Positions 47,040 through 57,152 of a stretch of DNA of 64,000 bases are shown piece by piece. A model generated the notes under the pieces. That model saw only the letters and a program-made list of their open reading frames with translations. It was not told the DNA's origin and ran no database searches. This DNA comes from Crocodylus rhombifer (taxonomy: Eukaryota > Chordata > Crocodylia > Crocodylidae), in NCBI GenBank assembly GCA_038503035.1, contig JAVSML010024599.1, forward strand, positions 986,414 to 1,050,413, in the 5' to 3' direction. Every line of letters begins with the position of its first letter. Within the stretch, counting starts at the first letter, position 1. A program made the translations under genes and the position numbers.

Positions 47040-48072
47040 GAAGGAAGGATGGTTTGTGGTGGCTGCCATGTGACCCTGGTAGTCCAGCCAGTGGGGGCGG
47101 ACACTCCATAGAAGGAAGCATCAGGCCTCTTGGAGCTCCAGCACAAGGGGCAGCCAGTGGGAGGAGGTGCCCAGCAGCCCAGAAGGCTCATGCCAGGCAG
47201 TAGGGAAAGGGAAGCTTTGCCAACGGAAGGATTGGGCCCCTCAGAGCTATGCTGAATGGCAGGTGGTGGCAGGAGGTGCCCAGCAGCCCGGCTGGCAGAG
47301 ACAGGGAGTGGGAGCGCTCCACCCAGGGCAGGATCTGGCTCTTTGGGGCTCAGGCAGCAGGACGAGGCCAGGGAGTGCCCCTTTCCCTAGTGCCTGGAAT
47401 TAGCCTCCTGGGCCACCAGGTGCCTCCTGCTGCCAGCTGCCACTTGTGGGAGTGCTCCAAGGGGCCAGATCCTTCCTTCTGTAGAGCACCCTCTCATCCC
47501 CACTGCTGCTAGCTGGGTTAGCATGCTGCTGGATGTGTCATGGTGACCCACTGCCACATCATGTCCAGGTGGGCACAGCCTCCAGTGAGAGCCACACAGG
47601 GCAACAAGCAGTACATGTTGCAGCTCTTGAGTCTCCATGCTTGGGTGTGGGTGGTGGGATGACCTGGCAGGGTGCAGGCAAGCCTGGGCACAGGCACATG
47701 CAACTCATGACAGAGGGTGCTCACTCTGGGGCTTTTCTGGAAGCCTAGTACTGGGTGTGGGGGACGGTCTGCAGGGACACAGCAGGGGGTTGCAGGCATG
47801 CTTGCCCATGCCCGGCAGCCAGTCAGGGGTGACCCAAGTACTCAATGGTCTCTGGCAGCCCAGGGAGCCCACGGGGCCTGCTGGGAGGCATGCAGGAGTG
47901 CCCCCAGCCTGCAGACCTCGGACAGTGCAGGCAGCCTGCGTGTTCACCTCTCCCAACCAGAGGGAGCATATGTGTTCTCTACACTACCAATCTAACCTAA
48001 GCCATGTACAAAAAACTGAGTAACTTGGATCAATTCTACGACCAGCTTTTAGAATATCTGTACTTAGCCATA
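47040..48072. mobile_element. GC-rich interior and right end of a GGCTAGGGACAG-family transposon (copy D)
   Basis: The right end ...agaatatctgtacttagcc, reversed, gives GGCTAAGTACAGATATTC, matching copies A and B. Inside, 'ggaggtgcccagcagccc' occurs at 47163 and 47273 (about 110 bp apart) and inverted near 47411-47436 (ccaggtgcctcctgctg). No left terminus of this family was found. The numerous frames at 46976-48023 are shadows. Confidence 0.5.
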
Positions 48073-51060
48073 GAGTATTGGTATCAATAGCACAGCAAAA
48101 GGGTCATTTTTAAAATACTGCCCCAATTATTTAAAATCCCTCATGCATGACTTAATTCCATTTCACAAGTGATGACCTTGAAGCCGGACCTGCTGACACG
48201 TGTAAAGTTCAGCGTGCTTATAAGTGTTTGCAGTTATGGGGCTTTAGTTAAAAATGAAAAATAGATGTATAATGTTAATTGATGCTAATTATTCAGTTAA
48301 ATTGCACAAATGTTATAAACCAGTCTCAGTTCATCCATAAAAGTCTCCTGACAAGAATAGTCTCCTTCTTGGTATATTGATAATAGTATCCCAGTAGTCA
48401 TTTTCACTCAAATAGATAAATCCAGGCTGCCAGATTTATGAGGACTGGATTTGATACTGACCAACTTGCATTGATAGATTTTGCTTAATTAAATTAAAAT
48501 ATTCCTTTTTTTTTTAATATAAAGAAGCACCCTCTTAACTTCGGATATAACAAATGACTCAATTTTTTTCCAGCATAGCTTGAAATTGTGTCACTTATAC
48601 AAGATCCATGATACGCTGATTTTTCTGAGTGCACTGAAATCTCAGAAAGATTTACAGTATTAATAACTTCAGGCTGGTTTAAGTCAATCTTTATAATCTG
48701 GAAACAACACAGATTATATAGTAATTAATTTTTTTCCCTGTGACTGAAACCCAATATTATAAATGCAAGCTGTTTGAAAAAAATAGTACTTTACGTTCAC
48801 ACTTTAGAATGCTTACAAGGGTGGCTGTGACTTTATTCTTTTTTTCTTTGCTAGAACATTAGGTGAAGAAAGACTGATTCAACTGGGACTCATTCTGTTA
48901 CAACTAGATTTCACTTTGTGAGTTTAGCACACAGTCCTAAGAGGTCCTCCTGAAGCACCCATGGGAGGAAGGGAGGGAGTGTGTGTGTGTATGAGAGGGC
49001 AAGAAAATTTATAAGAAAAACTTCAATAGTTATCTTTAGCATTTATTAAGGAGTGTAGGCTGCAATCCTACAAACACACATGCACCTACGGAAACCTGTG
49101 AGTCAGCCCAGTAAAGTTAAATGGAGTAGTTGTATCTTAACGATAATCAAAGTATAAATATTTGTTGGATCAGTGCGAAGCTTGTGCAGCCTTAAGCATC
49201 TGAGATATAGGGTCAGTGATTCTCACCAGCGATCACAAAAGTCTCTTTGATTTGATCTGAACTGCTATAGCCTCACTGTACAAAATAGTTCTAAAATATG
49301 AAATCCTTCAAAATAGATTTTCCCCATACATGAGTTAAAGAAGCTGGAGAAAAGGAAGTTATAAGTCTCCTTGCCATACCTACCTAATATTAGAAGTCCC
49401 AACCCTACACTCTAGGGAGATGCCTTCTCCTAAACCATTGCTAACTTCAACTGATTCATGAATTCTGCGAAGTTACAACATGAATTTTACAACCTAATAT
49501 ATCCCTTGTGTCCCTGGGATACTGAAAGGCAGATGGAAAAAAAACCTATGCTGCCCAGATCAGTCTAACAATTTAAGGATTTATTTTCCCCACAGTTCCA
49601 AAAAATGTAACTACTGGCAGGCCTCTGTAAGGTCCCAAGCAATGGTCTTAACTGTCACCTTAAAAAGGGAGGATTTTTTTTTTTAATGAATCATTCATTT
49701 GGTTTTGTAGAAGCCAATAGCCTCCTCATGATGGCATCCACCTGTACAAAATATTTTTAGGCCCCCTCTTCAATTATGTGAAGAGGAAGTAGTGTATAAG
49801 AGGTACAGTCACTAAAGGGCCTGTGACTTTTTTCCCCCCATTTAGTCCTCTGGGTGGAGGCTACTTTTTCCCCCAATAGAAACACCTTTCTTGCTTCATG
49901 TTTTGTTAAATTAACTTCTTTCTTAGGATTAAACACTTATCCCTAAATGTCACAGGTTCCAATGCTTGTTAAGACATCTGGTAACCAGGTTGTCCAACAC
50001 TGACCAGAGGAACTGGTGCTGATTTGTCTGAAGCATGGTTTGTCTCAATGTGACTCCCTCAAACACTTCATTATTACAAAGCTGTTATTTAGTTTCCTGG
50101 AGGCTGTTGCCATCTGCAATTTTCATAGCATACGCAAACTGAAGGGTGGTCTGTATGTGGGACCTGCTAGAATAGATAGAAAAGTCATATTTTTTGCAGA
50201 GTTTGTGACAAGACTGACAGCTCTCTTGAGGTTTCATTCAATGTGAAACAATTTTAGCAAATTTAGTATTTACCAAATGTTTTTTGACCTACATTTTTTG
50301 TTGTTGTTGCTCATTAAATTATCTTCCCATATTGTCAGATGCAAATGTGAAATCTTTGTGAAATATGAATGACCTAAAAAGCAACTTTAACTCTAGTATT
50401 TTTGGCATTCTGATAACTGTTGGACTTGTCTGTCTGTAGGAATACTGGTAATGCCTGTTGTACACTAAGCTAGTTCACATTCTCATCAACTAACTGAGTG
50501 TGCCCACAAAAACTTCCAAATGACTGATTTCAGCAGTATCCAAGAGCCATCCGTCTCCATTGGCTAATTCAAGCTGGGAAATGCAGAGTTGAAACACACA
50601 CACCAAAGGCAAATTTTTTAAATAATGTATACAATCTCCACTCCTTTCAAGTGACTATAGGTGCCTCATCTGTCCAGTCATTTTGATGTCTAAATCATTC
50701 ATTATTAGCCATTCAGTCACCCTTAGTGATAATAGTACTGAGTGTTGCTTTTGCTGTATGTTTCCATTGCTTCAAGAAGAACAAAAAAGATGATGTCTCT
50801 ACTTTCAGTTTCTGCTCAACAATAAAATATTATGGCTGTATTTTTTTCCCAGAGAGGAGGCAACTATGAGAAAGAGATGGCATTACATAAAAGAGCTGCT
50901 AATGTCTTTTCCATTTCAGTGGCAACATGGTATGTGATCTGATGTTGAAACAGCTGTGATGAGAAGAGTGAATCTTTTCAACCTGTGCTCCATTTAATCT
51001 CTTGATTCAGCAAATGTATTGGATAGAAAAGAAAACCTTTTTTTGGCAAAAAGAAATACA
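48073..51060. other. Unique AT-rich DNA, no gene supported
   Basis: Words near 48178-48245 and 49055-49130 ('cacgtgtaaagttcagcgtg', 'caatcctacaaacacacatg') fit the worn amniote palindromic repeat. A GT run lies at 48980-48992. Frames 50016-50246 and similar are unsupported. Confidence 0.45.
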
Positions 51061-51069
51061 AAAAACTAG

Positions 51070-51215
51070 AACTCTTGGTTCCAAAATGATACCTTTTATT
51101 AGACCAACTGGAAAATCGCAAGAACATTGTCCTTTTCTGCAAGCTTTTGGGATCAAAGTCCCTTTGTCAGGCTCAGGGAAAAGTATAGATGGTACAAGTT
51201 GATAAAAAGTCCCCA
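51070..51215 (+). repeat. Interspersed repeat, same family as 63341 and 63748
   Basis: 'actcttggttccaaaatgat', 'ccttttattagaccaactgg' and 'gcaagcttttgggatcaaag' match 'actctttggctggaagtgat', 'atattttattagaacaacta' and 'gcaagctttcaggctcacac' at 63.3 kb. Class unknown; common in reptiles. Frames 51002-51249 are shadows. Confidence 0.65.
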
Positions 51216-51577
51216 TAGGTAGAAAATAAACTCCATTTTTTTTTGGCAAATACTGTCTAGCATTTAAGTTGTCCTAAAGCAGCATTTGCTTTCTGCAAAC
51301 AGCTTGGAGCTGGTGTCTAGCCCAAAGCTGCCAAAATGTTCCTCCTTTCTTTTCTGATAAGCTCCATAGAACTATGTTGGAGTCTCAATCCTAGATATTT
51401 TCTTTCTCAGGATCTAGTTTTGAAGTTGCTAACTTTATCTATGATGTACAACTATGAAACTCAGCTGACTTGCATGCTATTTTTATGGACCTAATTCTTT
51501 AGTGCTGTACTTATGCTTGCTTTGGGGTAAACAAAACGGTGCAAGTGTAACACAACTGCCTCAATACAAGCATGATC
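51216..51577. other. Unique DNA
   Basis: Nothing recognised. Confidence 0.4.
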
Positions 51578-51585
51578 ATCTACAA

Positions 51586-51790
51586 CAGTTGTTCTCAACT
51601 TTTTTTTGGACTCAAGGCCCCATACATTTTGTGACTTAAATGGCACCCAATTTCAAAAACTAATTTATACATTACAATGTTTACTTCCTTGCAGAGAGGC
51701 TGGGAAATGCGGGTGAGGGATTGTTCAGTTAGGGTTTATCTACTTAGCTTATCTACTCACACCTCAGGGCACCCTGGTTGAGAATCACTG
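51586..51790. mobile_element. hAT-like MITE with perfect 8-bp target duplication
   Basis: 205 bp. Left CAGTTGTTCTCAACTTTT; right, reversed, CAGTGATTCTCAACCAGG: 12 of the first 15 bases match. The flanks atctacaa at 51578-51585 and 51791-51798 are identical. CAG...CTCAAC ends and an 8-bp duplication define hAT-type MITEs. Confidence 0.9.
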
Positions 51791-51798
51791 ATCTACAA

Positions 51799-53855
51799 GT
51801 ATACAAGCTTTCCAGAACCCCTTGCTGCACCAACGAAAAGGGATGCAGGTGGAAGAAAACTGCCTTGTCCACGAAGCTTCTTAGCTACACCAATTTTGGC
51901 TGCCATTTCAGCCTTTTGGGACAGTTGTGAGCAATGCAAATTAAAGCAGTCATCAGATTAATAACTTACTGTATGTGAGCAGATTTTCATTGGGCTGACA
52001 TTAGTTTCAATAGTACTGAGTGTTGCTTTTGCTGTAACAAAAGTGTGGTGGGAAGCTTTATCTCACCTCATGTTCACATAACCCTGACCTACGCTATATG
52101 CAATTTGACTACACCCCAAAATCTGGCCCTGTCTGAACAGAGTGAATGCTGCGTTCCCTCAGTGCATTTTTTGGTCAATTAGCCATCTACCCTGGTTTCT
52201 CAGTCTTTATACAGGAAAGTACACCAAGAATATATTTTCTCTGTATGTTAGCTTTGTCATATTTTTACTCTTTAAGAGCCTTTTATTTATCATTTGATAT
52301 ACACTTTATTCAATATAATGCTTTGTTTGGGACATGGAGATCAGGGATGGTTGGGTTTCTTTCTTATAGCAACATCCAGGACTTTGTTTATATTCTCAAA
52401 TTCTTCAGAGCAAAACCAGATGATGACTAACCTAGCCTCTGGACCAAGAAGCTCATATCATTCTTTCATCAGGAGGTAGGCTGTCTAACTGGGTATGGAC
52501 AGATGTAACAATGGTATCAATATCAGGTTACAGAAACGAGCTGTTGGGTCTCCCTGATTCTGTAAAGGGTACAAGTATCTCAAAATTATTCCAACTTTAG
52601 CCTTTGTTTTATTCAGGTTCAATGTTAAAACTATATAGCTAACATGTCACAACAAGGTCACGAAGACAGAACATTTCAGTTGTGTGCCCTGTGTACTCCG
52701 GAGCAGTGGCAACTCCTCTTCCCCTTTAAGAACAGCCGAAATGTACGTGTGTTCGTATGTGGAAAGCAGTAGATCAAACTTGCAGGAGCACAGCTGACTT
52801 AAGTGTTATAAGCCTTTATGTTCCAGATTTGTCAACAATAGTTAAGACCCTATGTTAGCAGTGCAGTAACTATGCAAAATCCTTAACCATGTTCTCTTCT
52901 ATTTTCTGCATGCTACATCTACTGCATTTTAGTGTGGGTGGGAGATAAGATAAAATAAATATCCTCTCTGGTTTTAAATCTATTGGAGCACATGTTAGCT
53001 TTGAAGCTCTTGAAAAGTTTACTTTGTTAGGTCTGGAATAGGCAATAGAGAAAAGGGCAGCTCATTATAGGGGATTCTCTGAATCATACTGACTTCACTT
53101 CCAAGAAAAAAAAATCTGGTTTGTCATTGGAGTAGAATAGGGGAGGCATTATGAAAGGTAAATGTAACATACATTTGATACAATGGGAGGAAAAGAAAGA
53201 GTCTTGTTTCCTTATAAAAGGCTTCCTAGTCCACTTCCGTGTATTCTGGGATGTTTACAATATTCTGTATATTCCATGATGATAAATCCTGCCAGTTGCT
53301 TGTGTTGTCGCCTTATAGTCTTTGTTAACTCTTCTCTTTTTATCGTCTTTTGGGCATAGATTCTCACCTTCTTAAATAACTCTAAAGCTTCAAGTAAAAA
53401 CAATACCAAATATATAACAGATGCACAAGTGTACCTTAGGGATGAATGTCTTATGGGCACAGAACTGTCAGCACACTTCCATAAGCACATTTTTACTGTC
53501 TCATTCATCATGCACATGTGGCTTTTGGCAATACACTTGGTCTCAATGGGATAAGCTCCTATTGTAAGTTCAGACTAGCTAGGTATATCTTTTTTTCCCT
53601 CACATGTTAACTTTTCTACAGATCTTTGAGGCTTCAGTTCTGTTCTTCTTTTAAATGATGGAAGAAGCACTTGATTCACCCCTAGATCTGCTAGTGTAAA
53701 TGTAATAACAAAGAATGTTATTGTTCCTAGATGAGGAGAAAGTTCATGTACACTTAAAGAAAAAAAATTCATAAATATGTTTGATGAGCCTGTATGAAAA
53801 TTCATAGAAGTAGGAAGAGAATCCTGAAGCCTGTTTTCACTAAATGAATATTAGG
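51799..53855. other. Unique AT-rich DNA, no gene supported
   Basis: The phrase 'tagtactgagtgttgctttt gctgta' occurs at 50735 and again at 52012, an exact ~26-bp direct repeat 1.28 kb apart. Frames at 52146-52479 (plus) and 53212-53805 (minus) have no domain. Confidence 0.45.
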
Positions 53856-53856
53856 G

Positions 53857-55420
53857 GTGTGAAAAATTTCAATGAGTGTTTTGTTTCAAAGCTGTTTTTA
53901 TGTGTTTCAAGATCGAAACAACAAAATTGAAACAAAACAAAAGGCTTTGAAACAGCTTCAAAACAAAATGAGGGCACTCAAAACATTTTGAAAATTTCAA
54001 AATGTTTCACGTTTCAAAGTAGCCCAGTGGTGAGAGGTAGGGAAGAGCCAGGGCTGAGCTCCACCTCCTGCCACCAAGATGAGCTCCGTGGGGCTGGTGG
54101 AGCCACTCGGAGTACAGCCCTGGCTCTCCCCTGCCTCCTGCCACCAGGATGCACTCTGAGCAGCTCCACCAGCCCCATGGAGCTGATCCTGGCAGTGGGA
54201 GGTAGGGGAGAGCCACTGGCCAGGGCTGTGCTCCACGTGGCTTTGTCACTGGCTGTCCTGGCACTGGGCTGAGCTCCGTGGGACTGGCAGAGCTGGTTGG
54301 AATGCAGCCAGGTGGTGAGAGGTGGGGGAGAGCCAGGGCTGCACTCTGATTGGCTCTGCCAGCCCCACAGAGCTCAGCCCGATGGCAGGAGGCAAGAAAA
54401 GCCAGGGCTGTGCTCTGCCTCCTGCTGCTGGGCTGAGCTCTGTGGGGCTGGCGGAGCCACTTGGGGCATGGCCCTGGCTCTCCCCTGCCTCCCATCACCG
54501 GGCTGCACTCTGAGTGGCTCCACCAGCCCCACGGAGCTCAGCCCAGTGGTGGGAGGTAGGAGAGCCACTGGCCAGGGCTGTGCTCCAAGTGACTCCGCCT
54601 TTGCCTCTCTCACCACCAGGCTGAGCTCTACAGAGCCGCTTGGAGTGCAGCCCTGGCCAGTGGCTCTTCCCCACCTCCCACTGCCAGACTCAGCTCCATG
54701 CGGCTGGCAGAGCTGCTTGGAGTACAGCCGTAGAGAGCCATGGCTGTGCTCCAAGCTGCTCCACCAGTCCCATGGAGTTCAACCTGCCCTCCCGGTGCTG
54801 CCAGACTCCTTCTGGGGATGCAGGCCCCCAGATCTACATGTGGTATGATAGGAGGCTGCTGCTGCTGCCTGGGGCCAGTGGCAGCACTAGTCTTCCTGCT
54901 GCTGGGCATGAGATGTGCCCAGCACCAGTCCCAGATGGCAGTGGCAGCCTCCTGTTATCCCAAGCACAGATCCAGGGGCCCACATCCCTGGGAGGAGCCT
55001 GGCACAAACCCACAGCCCTCCTGGGGGTGCAGGCCTCCAAATCTGTGAACAGGATGACAGGAGACTGCTGCTGCTGGCGAGTCACACGAGTTTTGCTTGT
55101 CAGCACCTTGATGTGCAGTTTCCCAGAAACCCCTGCACCTATCTTCTTGAAACTTGGCAGGCTTCATTCCCTCTGAAGGGGCTACCATCCCTGTAATTTT
55201 CATCTGAAACAGGCAAGAAATGATAGTTATAGACATTGTCATGTTTTCCCATTATAGTCTATGGATGAAATGTCAAAATGCATCAAAACAGAGAAACAGT
55301 TTTGACAAAATGAAACGGAACAGTGCTTCAAAACAAAATAAAACAATGAAATGAAACACTGTCCCTTTGAAACAGGGAAACAAAAGTTGAAACAAAACAG
55401 TGCTGTTTCGCACAGCCCAT
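53857..55420. mobile_element. Composite repeat element with 'gtttcaaa' arms and GC-rich core
   Basis: The left arm (53857-54025) is rich in gtttcaa/gaaac words (ggggtgtgaaaaatttcaat, aattgaaacaaaacaaaagg). The right arm (about 55270-55420) has the same words and ends gctgtttcgcacagccc, roughly the reverse of the left start. Between them lie a GC-rich minisatellite (54030-54800) and a separate GC-rich segment (54800-55150) with repeated 'ggatgcaggcccccagatct'-like words. Such 'gtgcgaaa...' repeats are known in reptiles. No transposase is seen; all frames here are shadows. Confidence 0.6.
54030..54800. repeat. Minisatellite with alternating inverted units
   Basis: The word gagccagggctg and its complement cagccctggctc alternate: 54046, 54114 (inverted), 54331, 54398, then inverted near 54474. 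The words 'gtggggctggcggagcc' and 'ggctccaccagccccac' alternate likewise. The half-unit is roughly 70 bp and GC-rich. Long frames on both strands (e.g. 54297-54848, 183 codons) are translations of the repeat. Confidence 0.75.
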
Positions 55421-56030
55421 GCACCTATAATTGCATACACAGTTACTTCAAATGAGTGTACAGGTTGTTTGCCCAAATGGCCAGTTATGGACCAGAACTA
55501 AGCATAAAAGAATGATAGCAATCCTTCTTAGACTGATTGGAATAAAAAAAACAGCATGCAAACACCTATATAACCCAAGTCTATGATGATTGATTATGTA
55601 ATCACTTACTTTCCACCATTTTCCTGAGATTGCTTTCACTCGTACATTTTAGTAAGTGGATATAGAAAGGTCAGGGTTTTTTATTATATATGTATGATTG
55701 TGGCCTCCTTGTAGGGCATTATAAATCTCATCACAACTTTGTCCTCATGGTTATTTTAAGGGTTCTGAAGTCTCTTAGTGTCATTCCTTTCTTAGAATCA
55801 TTCCCATCTTCCAATTTAAAATAAAGAAAAAAAAATCTCTTTAATAGTCAAGGTAATATGTTACAGGACTACAAGGCATGGTTGAATGTAATCTGACCAC
55901 TTTACAAGCACATTTTTGTTTTCGCTGATTGAATTTGTGTAACTGCCATATAAACATGGCTGAAGCACCACAAAGTTTTATCATTCTGATGCATATTGAA
56001 ACACTTTTAGTACTATAGCTATTCTGAGTT
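55421..56030. other. Unique AT-rich DNA
   Basis: No gene or repeat recognised. Confidence 0.45.
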
Positions 56031-56032
56031 CA

Positions 56033-56285
56033 TAGAATAATAGAAAATTAGGGTTGGAAGGGATCTCAGAAAGTCATTTAGTCCAACCCCCCTGCTCAAA
56101 GCAACTAAATCATCACCAACTAAATCATTCCAGCCAGGGCTTCGTCAAGCCAAGCCTTAAAAACCTCCAAGGATGGCATTTCCATCATGTCGCTAAGTAA
56201 CCTGTTCCAGTGCTTCACCACCCTCTGAGTAAGAAAGTTTTTCCTAATATCCAATTTAAATCTCTCTGGCTCCAAAGTAATATTC
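56033..56285 (-). mobile_element. CR1 LINE 3' fragment
   Basis: On plus, 'tcatagaataatagaaaatt', 'agggttggaagggatctcag' and 'taacctgttccagtgcttca' are CR1 3' end text. No reverse transcriptase remains. Confidence 0.9.
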
Positions 56286-56828
56286 CAGGTGATAGTGCAC
56301 AGGAGGTTTTACTATCTGAAGGGGGGGAAATATTTTCCTTTGTATCATAGTGAAATTCCTTCATTGGAAAAGGAAACATTTAATACTTGGGCTATTTCTC
56401 AATAAGTCTATTGTCTTCAGTAGAATTATTCTAGAGTCAAGCCTTGTTTCTTCATCTTTGAAACAGAAAACAAGACAAAGCTGCAAAATTAAAAACAAAA
56501 TGGCACTTCTAGTCCCCAGAGGTAGCTACGTTGGACCCTCCAACACACTCATGGATCACACTCTGTAAAGGGCAGGCTCAGTTTGCCTTCCCTGATTCTG
56601 CTTCATGCAACCTCAGAGGAAGGGACAACAATTAAGTTCTTTCACTGACTTCTTCAAACTCCAAATGCTAAATTTCATTTGAGCTCCATCTCTGGACTTC
56701 TTAATTTAACACAACTATTGAATTGATGAGAGCCCATGAAGTGCACTAAAATAAGACTTGTCTTCCTTGTTTACAGGGTTGAGGATTGGGTGCCCATGGA
56801 AGATGTTGGCTGGTGCTCTACAGTTGTC
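56286..56828. other. Unique DNA
   Basis: Nothing recognised. The frame at 56350-56568 has no domain. Confidence 0.4.
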
Positions 56829-56836
56829 TTCTATAA

Positions 56837-57144
56837 CAGCATATCTCAACCTGTGGGTCACGACCCAAAAGTGGGTTACAGAATATATGAAAGGGTTGTG
56901 AACAAATTTTAAAAATGGATCAACAAACTTGTAAAAATGAATTCTCCTTTAAAGGAGAAAATCAGACTTTCCCTGCTTGGGCCCCCACATGCCCCACACC
57001 CCCTCCTCCTTGCCCCACATTGTGGGGTTGGAGGCAGGGTACAGAGGGTCAGGAGTGAAGGGCACTGGGACGGGAGGCACAGAGGGGCACTGGCCATCCA
57101 TGTTTACAAATGGATCCAGGTACAAAAAAGTTTGAAAAACACTG
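56837..57144. mobile_element. hAT-like MITE with perfect 8-bp target duplication
   Basis: 308 bp. Left CAGCATATCTCAACCTGTGG; right, reversed, CAGTGTTTTTCAAACTTTTT. Flanks ttctataa at 56829-56836 and 57145-57152 are identical. The interior is a short GC-rich segment (56980-57080) giving the frames 56909-57152, which are not genes. Confidence 0.88.
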
Positions 57145-57152
57145 TTCTATAA

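Noticed and set aside
54297..54848. 183-codon plus-strand frame
   Set aside because: Lies within the alternating minisatellite; frames are equally long on the opposite strand, so it reflects GC-rich repeats.
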